From NCBI RefSeq assembly GCF_900111145.1, contig NZ_FOIR01000001.1:1309501-1373500 (forward strand): a stretch of DNA of 64,000 nucleotides, read 5' to 3'. Shown piece after piece: positions 17,145 through 24,810 of this stretch (positions are counted from its first letter, which is position 1; each line of letters starts with the position of its first letter). Below the pieces are notes generated by a model that ran no database searches, was not told the origin of the DNA, and saw only the letters and a list, made by a program, of their open reading frames with translations. Source of the DNA: Roseivirga pacifica. GTDB taxonomy: Bacteria > Bacteroidota > Bacteroidia > Cytophagales > Cyclobacteriaceae. Made by a program: the position numbers and the translations under genes.

Positions 17145-17499
17145 AGAAGCACTACAGCAAGAAAGCAAGGCTTATTTAGATGACCTTGACAGTCAGATTA
17201 ACGATATTAAAGTTAGTGCTGAGCGAACGCTCAAATACGCCTTAATTGTGGGAGGAGGTACTTTGGCAGCTTACGTTATTTTTAATGCCATTTTTGGTGG
17301 TAATAACGAGGGAGAAGAGGCCGAAGGAACTAAGAAAAAGGTTAAAAAGAAGAAGTTCAAAGCATCTTCTAAAATCTCTTCGGGGGCGAATATGCTTACG
17401 GGAGAATTGAAAAATCAAGCTGCGTTGGTTGTACTTAAATTGGCTGCAGATCAGTTGAGAAAATTCTTGCAAGAGAGCGACAACAATGGAGAAAAATAG
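17134..17499 (+). CDS. Hypothetical one-TM protein, YqjK/DUF883-like partner
   Basis: 121 aa from the ATG at 17134; the frame extends upstream to 17032 but only as a shadow of the previous gene. An N-terminal helical segment (SREALQQESKAYLDDLDSQINDIKVSAERTL) precedes one membrane segment (ALIVGGGTLAAYVIFNAIFG), an acidic patch, a long Lys-rich tract (KKKVKKKKFKASSK) and an amphipathic C-terminus. I do not recognise a firm family; the layout recalls small membrane-anchored stress proteins. It overlaps both the preceding holin-like gene (11 bp) and the following GGGP synthase gene (14 bp). Confidence 0.65.
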   Translation: MKSREALQQESKAYLDDLDSQINDIKVSAERTLKYALIVGGGTLAAYVIFNAIFGGNNEGEEAEGTKKKVKKKKFKASSKISSGANMLTGELKNQAALVVLKLAADQLRKFLQESDNNGEK

Positions 17500-18253
17500 G
17501 ACCCAGCAAATTTTTGATCGCAACTTGGCAGAGGGCAGAAAGTCGCTCGCCTTGTTGTTGGACCCTGATGATGTGGAAGCTGCCGCTTTGCCGGGTGTTC
17601 TTAATAATGCTATCGAAAATAAGGTTGACTTTATTTTTGTTGGGGGCAGTTTAGTTACAAGTGACAACTTGTCTGAGCTGGTTAGATTTGTAAAGTCAAA
17701 CTCCAATATACCTTGTATCCTTTTTCCGGGTAATGCCATTCAAATTGATGCTAATGCAGATGCGATCCTATTCTTGTCCTTAATTTCTGGAAGAAACCCA
17801 GAATTATTAATTGGGCAACAAGTGGTGGCGGCTCCAATAGTAAAGCGAAGCGGTTTAGAGGTGCTGCCAACGGGTTACATGTTGGTAAATTCTGGTAGGC
17901 CAACAAGTGCATCTTATGTGAGCAATACGCAGCCAATCCCTAACGATAAGCCAGGTATTGCTGCAAGTACGGCAATGGCGGGAGAAATGCTCGGGCTTAA
18001 ACTTATTTACATGGATGCCGGCAGTGGGGCTCAGGATCCTATTTCACCTCGTGTTATTAGGGCGGTTAAAAAGAATTCGGGTCTGCCTTTAATAGTAGGT
18101 GGTGGTATTAATCACCCGGCCAAAGCCAAAGAGGCATTGCTTGCAGGTGCCGATGTGTTGGTTGTAGGTAATGGGGTACAAAAAAACCTCAATCTGTTGA
18201 CTGAGGTTTCTGAACTAGTTCAGTTGACTAATGAGACCTTAAACGTTAATTAA
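17486..18253 (+). CDS. Geranylgeranylglyceryl phosphate synthase (GGGPS/PcrB family)
   Basis: 255 aa TIM-barrel. Motifs seen: LALLLDPDD near the N-terminus (Mg/phosphate binding), DFIFVGGSLVT, IPCILFPGN, GYMLVNSGRPTSASYVS, KLIYMDAGSGAQDPIS and LPLIVGGGINHPAKAKEALLAGADVLVVGNG, the standard phosphate-binding end of the barrel. The enzyme joins an isoprenyl diphosphate to glycerol-1-phosphate, the archaeal-type ether-lipid step; Bacteroidetes group II members are known to make the C20 product. Its role in this organism is unclear, since no other ether-lipid gene is nearby. Its 3' end overlaps the convergent AraC gene by 15 bp and contains that gene's terminator on the other strand. Confidence 0.9.
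   Translation: MEKNRTQQIFDRNLAEGRKSLALLLDPDDVEAAALPGVLNNAIENKVDFIFVGGSLVTSDNLSELVRFVKSNSNIPCILFPGNAIQIDANADAILFLSLISGRNPELLIGQQVVAAPIVKRSGLEVLPTGYMLVNSGRPTSASYVSNTQPIPNDKPGIAASTAMAGEMLGLKLIYMDAGSGAQDPISPRVIRAVKKNSGLPLIVGGGINHPAKAKEALLAGADVLVVGNGVQKNLNLLTEVSELVQLTNETLNVN
18180..18209 (-). terminator. Terminator of the AraC gene, embedded in the GGGPS coding region
   Basis: On the minus strand AAACCTCA pairs with TGAGGTTT around a 10-nt loop and runs into a 7-T tract. It lies 30 bp past the AraC stop codon, inside the 3' end of the opposite gene. Confidence 0.8.
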
Positions 18254-19162
18254 GGTTTCTCTACGCCTCATTTTTCCGGCAGGAATACCGAACATCATTT
18301 TAAACCTTCTACAGAAGTAAGCAGTGTCTTTGTAGCCTACTTCATGACCAATGTCGCGAATGCTCTTCTTAGTTGTTCTCAGTAGATCAACCGCGGCCTC
18401 CATTCTTTGATATTCAATGTAGTCTTGCGGGTTGATGCCTGTTAGCATTTTGAAGTACTGGCCTACGTAATCTTCCGAAACATTGGCTACTCTTGCCAAT
18501 ACTTTGTTCGATAGGTCACCACCAAGATTCTCCTTGATGTAGTTGAAAATATCGATGAGTCGTGGATCCTTAAAGTACGTGCTGTTTGTAACCAATAGCT
18601 CAACAAACAGACGATTATCCAAGATGTAACGGATAACCTCAGTTACTAAATAGTCAGTGTTCACCTTAATAACTCGACTTTTACCAACCTTTGTGCTGTT
18701 GTCTTCCTCAATAATAAGCCTGATCAAGTCAGCAATTTTACTGGCTTTTCTTATGGCAAACGGAGTGATATTCAGTGAAGCAAAGAAGTTAACTGAATCA
18801 AATACTTTCGCTTCGAACATTACTTGGCTAAAGCCATCTACATCAAAGTCGTTTACCTCTGCATCTGTAGCATTGGCTAGGTACTTCTTTTTGTTCGAAA
18901 TGAATTCGTCATTCGCAATAACCGGGGCTGTTGGCGATCCGAATGAAATCTGCAAAGACTTTCCACCTGGGATGAAAAGCATATCGCCTTCTCCCACTTT
19001 TTCTTGGTCTTCGCCAAAGTAGATATCGCCATTGTTTACAACAATTATAGTGTTTTCAACATCGTAAAAGTTGTCGATGGTTACGGGCTTCACCACTTTC
19101 ATATTTCTACTCTTGATGTAACGAACACCAAGGGATTCTACAATTTTATTGTAATCTTCCAT
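18239..19162 (-). CDS. AraC-family transcriptional regulator
   Basis: 307 aa. The N-terminal half (residues 20-80) looks like a cupin-type sensing fold: NTIIVVNNGDIYFGEDQ, GEGDMLFIPGG. The C-terminal part has the two AraC helix-turn-helix motifs: LSNKVLARVANVSEDYVGQYFKMLTGINPQDYIEYQRMEAA, then KKSIRDIGHEVGYKDTAYFCRRFKMMFGIPAGKMR. It is probably a DNA-binding activator responding to an unknown small molecule. It lies downstream of the acyl-CoA dehydrogenase in the same direction, but a strong terminator separates them. Its targets cannot be read from this window. Confidence 0.9.
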   Translation of the reverse strand: MEDYNKIVESLGVRYIKSRNMKVVKPVTIDNFYDVENTIIVVNNGDIYFGEDQEKVGEGDMLFIPGGKSLQISFGSPTAPVIANDEFISNKKKYLANATDAEVNDFDVDGFSQVMFEAKVFDSVNFFASLNITPFAIRKASKIADLIRLIIEEDNSTKVGKSRVIKVNTDYLVTEVIRYILDNRLFVELLVTNSTYFKDPRLIDIFNYIKENLGGDLSNKVLARVANVSEDYVGQYFKMLTGINPQDYIEYQRMEAAVDLLRTTKKSIRDIGHEVGYKDTAYFCRRFKMMFGIPAGKMRRRETLINV

Positions 19163-19226
19163 AGTCTTGTCTCAAAATAGTTATAGAATGGGTTGTGAAA
19201 GTAGTACTTTTTTAGATGAACACAAA

Positions 19227-19267
19227 TAAAAATGTCCATTAGTAATATGGGCTATACTAATGGACAT
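19227..19267 (-). terminator. Terminator of the acyl-CoA dehydrogenase gene
   Basis: ATGTCCATTAGTA and TACTAATGGACAT form a perfect 13-bp stem with a 10-nt loop, about 20 bp past the stop codon. On the minus strand it is followed by TTTTTATTT. Confidence 0.85.
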
Positions 19268-19286
19268 AATAATATGACGAAACTTA

Positions 19287-20426
19287 TTATTTCAGTAACT
19301 CTCTTGAGATAACTATTTTCTGTATTTCAGACGTTCCTTCGTATATCTGAGTGATTTTAGCATCTCTCATTAATCTTTCAACGTGGTATTCTTTCACATA
19401 CCCGTAGCCACCATGTACCTGAACAGCTTCTACCGTAACGTCCATGGCTGTTTTTGAAGCGTATAACTTGGCCATCGCACTTGCTTTAGCAAAGTCTTTC
19501 TTTTGGTCTTTAAGGTAGGCTGCTTGTAAGCAAAGTAACCTAGCCGCATCAATTTCGGTAGCCATGTCGGCTAGTTTAAACTGAATAGCTTGGTGTTGGC
19601 TAATTGGCTTGCCAAAGGCTTTTCTTTCTTTAGAGTAAGCCAAAGCTAACTCATAAGCGCCAGATGCAATTCCCAAAGCCTGAGAGGCAATTCCTATTCT
19701 ACCTCCGTTTAGAGTTGACATAGCGAACTTAAAACCGAAGCCATCTTCACCAATTCGGTTCTCTTTTGGTACTTTTACATCGGTAAACATTAGTGAGTGT
19801 GTGTCTGAGCCACGAATACCCAATTTGTCTTCCTTCTTGCCAACCACAAAGCCTTCCATGTCCTTTTCAACAATCAGGCAGTTAATGCCTTTGTGGCCTT
19901 TTTCCCTGTCCGTTTGAGCCACTACTAGGTAAATAGAGGCACTGTTACCATTGGTAATCCAGTTTTTGGTGCCGTTCAGCAAATAGTGGTCACCTTTATC
20001 TTCCGCGGTAGTTTTTTGTGAAGTAGCGTCTGAGCCTGCTTCAGGTTCTGAAAGGCAAAAAGCACCAATTTTCTCGCCCATAGCGAGCGGCTTAAGGTAC
20101 TTTTGCTTCTGTTCTTCTGTCCCGAATTTTTCGAGTCCCCAGCAAACTAAGCTGTTGTTTACCGACATACAAACACTGGCAGATGCATCGATTTTGGATA
20201 TTTCTTCCATAGCCAAAACATAAGAGACAGTGTCCATTCCGCCACCACCATACTTAGGGTCTACCATCATTCCCATAAAACCTAGCTCGCCCATTTTTTT
20301 TACTTGCTCGGCAGGGAATTGCTGCTTTTCATCACGCTCAATTACGCCCGGAAGTAGTTCCGTTTGGGCGAATTCTCTGGCGGCATCGCGTACAGCCAGT
20401 TGCTCCTCGGTCAATTCGAAATTCAT
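19287..20426 (-). CDS. Short-chain (butyryl-type) acyl-CoA dehydrogenase
   Basis: 379 aa. Full-length ACAD: the N-terminal helical domain (FELTEEQLAVRDAAREFAQTEL), the FAD-binding segment AFCLSEPEAGSDA and YLLNGTKNWITNG, and the C-terminal segment MRDAKITQIYEGTSEIQK, where Glu363 is the catalytic base position of the short/branched-chain group. It oxidises an acyl-CoA to the 2-enoyl-CoA in fatty acid or branched-chain amino acid breakdown, passing electrons to ETF. It is monocistronic. A small inverted repeat (CTAAC-GTTT-GTTAG) lies 13 bp upstream of the start. Chain-length specificity is inferred from sequence type only. Confidence 0.92.
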   Translation of the reverse strand: MNFELTEEQLAVRDAAREFAQTELLPGVIERDEKQQFPAEQVKKMGELGFMGMMVDPKYGGGGMDTVSYVLAMEEISKIDASASVCMSVNNSLVCWGLEKFGTEEQKQKYLKPLAMGEKIGAFCLSEPEAGSDATSQKTTAEDKGDHYLLNGTKNWITNGNSASIYLVVAQTDREKGHKGINCLIVEKDMEGFVVGKKEDKLGIRGSDTHSLMFTDVKVPKENRIGEDGFGFKFAMSTLNGGRIGIASQALGIASGAYELALAYSKERKAFGKPISQHQAIQFKLADMATEIDAARLLCLQAAYLKDQKKDFAKASAMAKLYASKTAMDVTVEAVQVHGGYGYVKEYHVERLMRDAKITQIYEGTSEIQKIVISRELLK

Positions 20427-20438
20427 ATCTATGCTTAA

Positions 20439-20452
20439 CTAACGTTTGTTAG
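20439..20452. promoter_or_regulatory. Small inverted repeat before the acyl-CoA dehydrogenase gene
   Basis: CTAACGTTTGTTAG is a perfect 5-bp inverted repeat around GTTT, 13-26 bp upstream of the ATG. The size and position suit a TetR-type operator, but no cognate regulator is adjacent. Confidence 0.3.
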
Positions 20453-20480
20453 GCAAATTTAATCAAATTGATAAAAGATA

Positions 20481-21167
20481 CTAGTCGCGACCTAAGAATA
20501 GACTTACATAATAAAGTAGCATGGCTAGCGAACCAAGTGCAGCAACTAGGTAAGTTCTTGCGGCAGCATTCAGTGCATCCTTTGCCATGTCATGCTCTTC
20601 GCTTGTCGTAATGTTTCGTGTCTCAACCCACGCTAAAGCTCTTTTTGAGGCATCGTATTCGACAGGAAGGGTTATAAAAGCAAACAAAGTGAAAATAGTG
20701 TAAGCTGCAATAATGCCTAACATAGCCCATTCCACAGGGAAAAGTGCCAAACCAAAAGAGCCTATAAGTAGCGCCATGAACATAAAGTTGATCAATTTGC
20801 CACTGGCTTGCTGTATTGGCACCAAGGTCGACCTCATTTCTAATGGGCCATAAGCTGTGGCGTGCTGTATAGCGTGACCACATTCATGAGCGGCAACTGC
20901 AGCAGCCATAACCGAGCGGCCATTATAAACGTCAGGGCTTAGGTTAACTGTTTTGTCTGCTGGGTTATAGTGGTCGGTGAGCCTTCCTTGAACCGATAGA
21001 ATTTGAACATCAGTAATGCCATTATCGCGTAGCATTAACTCTGCTACTTCTTTGCCAGATAGGCCATTTTGAAGCCCGACCTTTGAATACTTTTTAAATT
21101 TATGTTTTAGCCTTTGTTGAACAATAAGGCTAACAATCATGATTCCGATAACAAGAATAAGTCCCAT
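20481..21167 (-). CDS. Membrane zinc metallopeptidase, YugP-like
   Basis: 228 aa. It has an N-terminal membrane segment (LILVIGIMIVSLIVQ), then the zinc motif HECGH (His94, Glu95, His98) in VAAHECGHAIQH, and three further hydrophobic segments (FMFMALLIGSFGLALF, MLGIIAAYTIFTLFAF and the C-terminal LAMLLYYVSLF). This is the Zn_peptidase_2 family, whose substrates are largely unknown. It is the last gene of the operon panC-panD-flippase-rfaE2-peptidase, starting 2 bp after rfaE2 ends. This gene order is common in the phylum (recalled). Confidence 0.87.
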   Translation of the reverse strand: MGLILVIGIMIVSLIVQQRLKHKFKKYSKVGLQNGLSGKEVAELMLRDNGITDVQILSVQGRLTDHYNPADKTVNLSPDVYNGRSVMAAAVAAHECGHAIQHATAYGPLEMRSTLVPIQQASGKLINFMFMALLIGSFGLALFPVEWAMLGIIAAYTIFTLFAFITLPVEYDASKRALAWVETRNITTSEEHDMAKDALNAAARTYLVAALGSLAMLLYYVSLFLGRD

Positions 21168-21169
21168 AT

Positions 21170-21649
21170 CTATTTGCTTAATTTTTCAATAATACCTGTT
21201 GTGGAGTAGCCTTCAACCAAATCGATGGTTTGTACATGGCCTCCGTTTTTTAATACTGCGTTTGCCCCAACGATTGTGTCAATGGTGTAATCTCCACCTT
21301 TAACTAAAACGTCAGGAAGAATAAATTCGATTAGTTCTTTGGGAGTTTCTTCTCCAAAAACACAAACTGCGTCAATAAAGCCTAATGCGGCTAACATGCG
21401 TGCTCTGGCAAACTCTCCATTTATAGGTCTGGTTTCTCCTTTTAATCTTTTTACTGAGTCATCAGAGTTCAGACCAACCACCAGCTTATCGCCTAGTGCT
21501 TTGGCTTTTTCCAGATAATCAATGTGTCCTAAATGAAGAATATCGAAACAGCCGTTGGTAAATACGACTTTGTCTCCTTTTTGATGCATTCGTTCGACCC
21601 AATTTTTTAGGCCTTGACGATCTTTTATTTTGCTTGCTGTTCTTTCCAC
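21170..21649 (-). CDS. rfaE2: D-glycero-beta-D-manno-heptose 1-phosphate adenylyltransferase
   Basis: 159 aa, corresponding to the C-terminal (RfaE2/HldE adenylyltransferase) domain alone. The nucleotidyltransferase signature [20 protein letters not shown] (HxGH) is near residue 35, and the second motif appears as EGYSTTGII at the C-terminus. The enzyme makes ADP-heptose for the lipopolysaccharide core. The kinase half (RfaE1) is not in the window and must be separate. Its start lies inside the upstream flippase-like gene (25-bp overlap), implying coupled translation. Confidence 0.93.
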   Translation of the reverse strand: MERTASKIKDRQGLKNWVERMHQKGDKVVFTNGCFDILHLGHIDYLEKAKALGDKLVVGLNSDDSVKRLKGETRPINGEFARARMLAALGFIDAVCVFGEETPKELIEFILPDVLVKGGDYTIDTIVGANAVLKNGGHVQTIDLVEGYSTTGIIEKLSK

Positions 21650-22632
21650 TTTTGCGACTTGTTCATCACATTCACTAAGATCAAACTTATTGATCCGAAC
21701 ACCAATATGGTGATGTACTGCGATGTGTGCAAAACCAGCGCAAAAATTTTGCCGTCATCTTCTTTAATGCCATAAAGTACTAAAACTCCTGCCACAAAGG
21801 CATGAAACGCCCCGAAGCCACTTGGGGTGGGTGCTGCCATGCCAAAACTGCCTACTACAAGTATGGATAAGCCAGCTAGAACACCTAGGTCTTTGGTTAA
21901 AGGAGAGGCAAATGTGATGACATAAAGCATTAAGAAGTAGAGCAGCCATATGCCTAAAGTAGCAGCCCAAAAACCTACGGGGTTCTTTACCTTCTTTACA
22001 CTTTTTACGCCTTCTATTCCCTGGATAATCAGTTCATTGATTTTTCCTAATATACCTTTTTGCTCTTTCTTTTTTTGCTTTCGAAGGTAAAGGAACAAGC
22101 CAATGGCCAATCCTATTAAAACTAAGCCTACCCACCATTTTTCGGCTACTATAGTTTCGAAGCTGGCTAGGCCAGCCTTCCAATGGGGTTCTAATAAGTT
22201 GAACTGCAATAGGAAGGTGGCTGCAGTAATGAGCAATAATAGAATGAGATCGATAATTCGCTCCGTAACAACTGTACCTAGCGAATAGGGGACAGAAATG
22301 CCGTGTGTACGGTTGGCTATTCCGCAGCGGGTTACTTCTCCCAACCGAGGAAAGAGTGAGTTGGCCAAATAGCCAATCATAACCGCGAAGTAGCTGTTGT
22401 AAAGTGTTATTTTATTGCCGCTCGAATCGAGCAAAAGTTTCCAGCGCCAAGCCCTTAAAAAGTGGCTAAAGAACGACAAGAATATACTGAAAAGAATCCA
22501 TGAGTAATCGTAAGTAGCAAGTGCTTCTTTAATTTGCTCAATGGACAAGTTTTTAAACAAGTACCATAATATTCCTCCCGTAATAAGGAGGATTATAATA
22601 AATTTTATGGCCTTAAGTAACTGCTGATTCAA
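21625..22632 (-). CDS. Flippase-like / lysylphosphatidylglycerol synthase TM-domain protein
   Basis: 335 aa with 7-8 membrane segments. Recognisable UPF0104/AglD-type patterns are [40 protein letters not shown] and, near the C-terminus, [24 protein letters not shown]. The family shares the membrane domain of MprF and is thought to move lipids or lipid-linked sugars across the inner membrane; this is family knowledge, not shown here. It starts 4 bp after panD and overlaps rfaE2, so its proximity to heptose activation may hint at envelope biogenesis. Confidence 0.85.
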   Translation of the reverse strand: MNQQLLKAIKFIIILLITGGILWYLFKNLSIEQIKEALATYDYSWILFSIFLSFFSHFLRAWRWKLLLDSSGNKITLYNSYFAVMIGYLANSLFPRLGEVTRCGIANRTHGISVPYSLGTVVTERIIDLILLLLITAATFLLQFNLLEPHWKAGLASFETIVAEKWWVGLVLIGLAIGLFLYLRKQKKKEQKGILGKINELIIQGIEGVKSVKKVKNPVGFWAATLGIWLLYFLMLYVITFASPLTKDLGVLAGLSILVVGSFGMAAPTPSGFGAFHAFVAGVLVLYGIKEDDGKIFALVLHTSQYITILVFGSISLILVNVMNKSQKWKEQQAK

Positions 22633-22636
22633 GTGC

Positions 22637-22984
22637 TTATGTCAACTGATTGTTTGAATCAGGGAAGATAATGGTTGGCTGGTGATTTTTGGCTTCTTCA
22701 AAGTCCATAATTCCATAAGAAACAATAATGACGATGTCTCCTACCTGTACTCTTCGGGCGGCTGGGCCATTTAGGCAAACTGTTCCGCTGCCTCTATCGC
22801 CTTTAATTACGTAAGTCTCAAATCGTTCACCGTTATTCACGTTTACAATCTGTACTTTTTCGTTTTCTATAATGTTAGAGGCTTCCATAAGTGCCTCATC
22901 AAGCGTAATGCTACCAACATAGTGCAATTCGGCTTGGGTTACCTTTGCTCTATGAATTTTCGATTTAAATACCTCTATCTGCAT
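22637..22984 (-). CDS. panD: Aspartate 1-decarboxylase
   Basis: 115 aa. The self-cleavage site is clear: [13 protein letters not shown], with Gly24-Ser25 giving the pyruvoyl group on Ser25. [17 protein letters not shown] and [21 protein letters not shown] follow as in PanD. The enzyme makes beta-alanine from aspartate for pantothenate. It follows panC by 27 bp, so both halves of the pantothenate branch are co-expressed. The length is slightly below the usual 117-127 aa but complete. Confidence 0.97.
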   Translation of the reverse strand: MQIEVFKSKIHRAKVTQAELHYVGSITLDEALMEASNIIENEKVQIVNVNNGERFETYVIKGDRGSGTVCLNGPAARRVQVGDIVIIVSYGIMDFEEAKNHQPTIIFPDSNNQLT

Positions 22985-23011
22985 TTCTCCTCCGTCAAAA
23001 CGAGCGCAAAG

Positions 23012-23860
23012 CTAAGAAATTAACATTAAGTTGTCTATCAATCGTACTTGACCAATCTCTGCAGCTATGCACAAAGCCGTGTTTTCCTTATAATTAATGG
23101 ATTCTAAGGGCTTAAAATCGCTCGTATCTATTACTTCAAAATATTCAAGCGTAAAACGATCGGAACTTTTAAATAGTTCGGTTACTTGATTTTTGACTGA
23201 CTGAACTGAGTCCCCCCGAAGTAACCGATTTTTAGATTGGGTTAGCGCTTTATGAATAAGTGATGCTTCTGCTCTATCTGCTTCAGACAAGCGCATGTTG
23301 CGTGATGACATGGCAAGCCCACTAGTTTCACGTTCAATTGGCACCATTCGGAGTTGTGTTTTGAAGTTGAGTTGCTCAACCAATGCTTTTATTACAAAGA
23401 ACTGCTGTAAGTCTTTTTGGCCGAAAAAGGCAAAATCTGGGTTTACAATGTTTAGCAGTTTAGAAACCACTAAGCCAACTCCGCTAAAGTGCCCCGGTCT
23501 GAATTTTCCCTCCAACTCGCTTTCAAGTGATCCGAACCTTATCGAAATGGATGGCTTTTCTGGGTATACCTCTTGTTCTGAGGGTGCAAAAACGGCATGA
23601 CAGCCATGGCTTTCGAGTAGTTTTAAATCTGCATCCACGGTGCGGGGGTATTTTTCCAAATCTGCTGCATTATTGAATTGTGTGGGGTTTACAAAAATGC
23701 TAGCAACTACGTGGTCAGCCTGTTTTACGGCTTCTTTTACCAAGCGCATATGGCCATTGTGCAATGCGCCCATGGTGGGTACAAGTGCCACGGTCTTTCC
23801 GGTCTGAGTAGTATGCTTTAAGTGGTCACGGATTTTATCAATGGTATTGAAAATCAGCAT
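23012..23860 (-). CDS. panC: Pantothenate synthetase
   Basis: 282 aa from the ATG at 23860. The frame stays open upstream to 24055, but that part overlaps the divergent gene and is not PanC-like. Motifs: VALVPTMGALHNGHMRLV with the HxGH nucleotide site, VASIFVNPTQFN, FGQKDLQQFFVIKALV and ETSGLAMSSRN (KMSKS-like). It condenses pantoate with beta-alanine using ATP. It is the first gene of the operon and is divergent from the GlgA-like gene. PanB is not in this window. Confidence 0.96.
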   Translation of the reverse strand: MLIFNTIDKIRDHLKHTTQTGKTVALVPTMGALHNGHMRLVKEAVKQADHVVASIFVNPTQFNNAADLEKYPRTVDADLKLLESHGCHAVFAPSEQEVYPEKPSISIRFGSLESELEGKFRPGHFSGVGLVVSKLLNIVNPDFAFFGQKDLQQFFVIKALVEQLNFKTQLRMVPIERETSGLAMSSRNMRLSEADRAEASLIHKALTQSKNRLLRGDSVQSVKNQVTELFKSSDRFTLEYFEVIDTSDFKPLESINYKENTALCIAAEIGQVRLIDNLMLIS

Positions 23861-23924
23861 AGTTGATTTAACTAAGTTTAACGCCAGTGGCTGTGCTACC
23901 AATAGCCTTTTTCGGTAAAATTGA

Positions 23925-23954
23925 AGGATTTTTGATGAAAATCCTGTACTTTTG
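23925..23954 (+). promoter_or_regulatory. -7 element with an inverted repeat in the spacer (GlgA-like operon)
   Basis: AGGATTTT-TGATG-AAAATCCT (23925-23945) is a perfect 8-bp inverted repeat ending 1 bp before the -7 element TACTTTTG (23947-23954). The repeat fills the -33/-7 spacer, a typical repressor position. The implied leader is about 40 nt. Confidence 0.5.
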
Positions 23955-23997
23955 TGCTTCTTTTCAAGAGTAGAGGTTTCATTAAATTCCAATAAAT

Positions 23998-24810
23998 ATG
24001 TCAAAATTAAGAATTCTGTACGTAGCGAGCGAAATTCAACCTTTCCTACAAACATCGGCCGTGTCTGATTTTGTAAGAAAACTTCCTCAGGCCATGCAAG
24101 AGCGTGGAATGGAGATTAGAATTTTGGTTCCTCGTTTCGGGTTGATCAACGAAAGAAAAAACAGGCTACATGAAGTAGTTAGGCTTTCTGGGATTAACAT
24201 TGCAGTAGGGGATGAGGAAAAGCCTTTGGTAATTAAGGTGGCTTCAATTCCTAACGCTAAGCTTCAGGTTTACTTTATCGACAACGAAGACTATTTCCAT
24301 AGAAAATCGGTGTTCCACGATAAGGAGGACAACTTTTATGAAGATAATGACGAAAGAGCGATATTCTTCTGTAAAGGTGTGTTAGAGACAGTGAAGAAGC
24401 TTGGTTGGGCGCCAGACATTGTGCACTGTAACGATTGGGTGACTAGTTTGATTCCGTTGTATTTGAAAACAACGTATAAGAACGATCCGATCTTCCAAAA
24501 TACGAAATCGGTATTTACAATTTATAACAATGTATTTGCTCATCAGTTTGATAACAACCTTTTGGATAAGGTGAAGATGATGGACATTGACGATAGCATG
24601 CTAGAAAGCTTAAAGACAGCAGATTTTGCTGGTTTTATTAAGACAGGAGCTGAGTATGCTGATGCGGTAATTAGTGCCGAAGAAGATGTTAATGAGAGTC
24701 TGAATCAATTGTTGGGTGAGATAGAGAAGAATAGAACGGTAAATACCATAGAAAAAGACGATAACTTCTTAGACTCTTATTACGATCTATATAATGAACT
24801 TGTTGGGTAA
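23998..24810 (+). CDS. Truncated glycogen/starch synthase-like protein (GT5 N-domain only)
   Basis: 270 aa. It matches only the N-terminal half of GlgA: ILYVASEIQPF, PDIVHCNDWVTSLIPLYLKT and VFTIYNNVFAHQFD align with the HCHDWHTAL and YTIHN regions. The ADP-glucose-binding KTGGLADV motif is replaced by QTSAVSDF near residue 18, and the whole C-terminal donor-binding domain is missing; full-length GlgA is about 480 aa. It therefore probably has no synthase activity. It overlaps the DUF4270 lipoprotein gene by 17 bp, and glmS follows. A structural or regulatory role is conceivable but unknown. Confidence 0.8.
   Translation: MSKLRILYVASEIQPFLQTSAVSDFVRKLPQAMQERGMEIRILVPRFGLINERKNRLHEVVRLSGINIAVGDEEKPLVIKVASIPNAKLQVYFIDNEDYFHRKSVFHDKEDNFYEDNDERAIFFCKGVLETVKKLGWAPDIVHCNDWVTSLIPLYLKTTYKNDPIFQNTKSVFTIYNNVFAHQFDNNLLDKVKMMDIDDSMLESLKTADFAGFIKTGAEYADAVISAEEDVNESLNQLLGEIEKNRTVNTIEKDDNFLDSYYDLYNELVG

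Noticed and set aside
23861-24055. N-terminal extension of panC to 347 aa
   Set aside because: The extra 65 residues are not PanC-like and would overlap the divergent GlgA-like gene; MLIFNTIDKI is the normal start.
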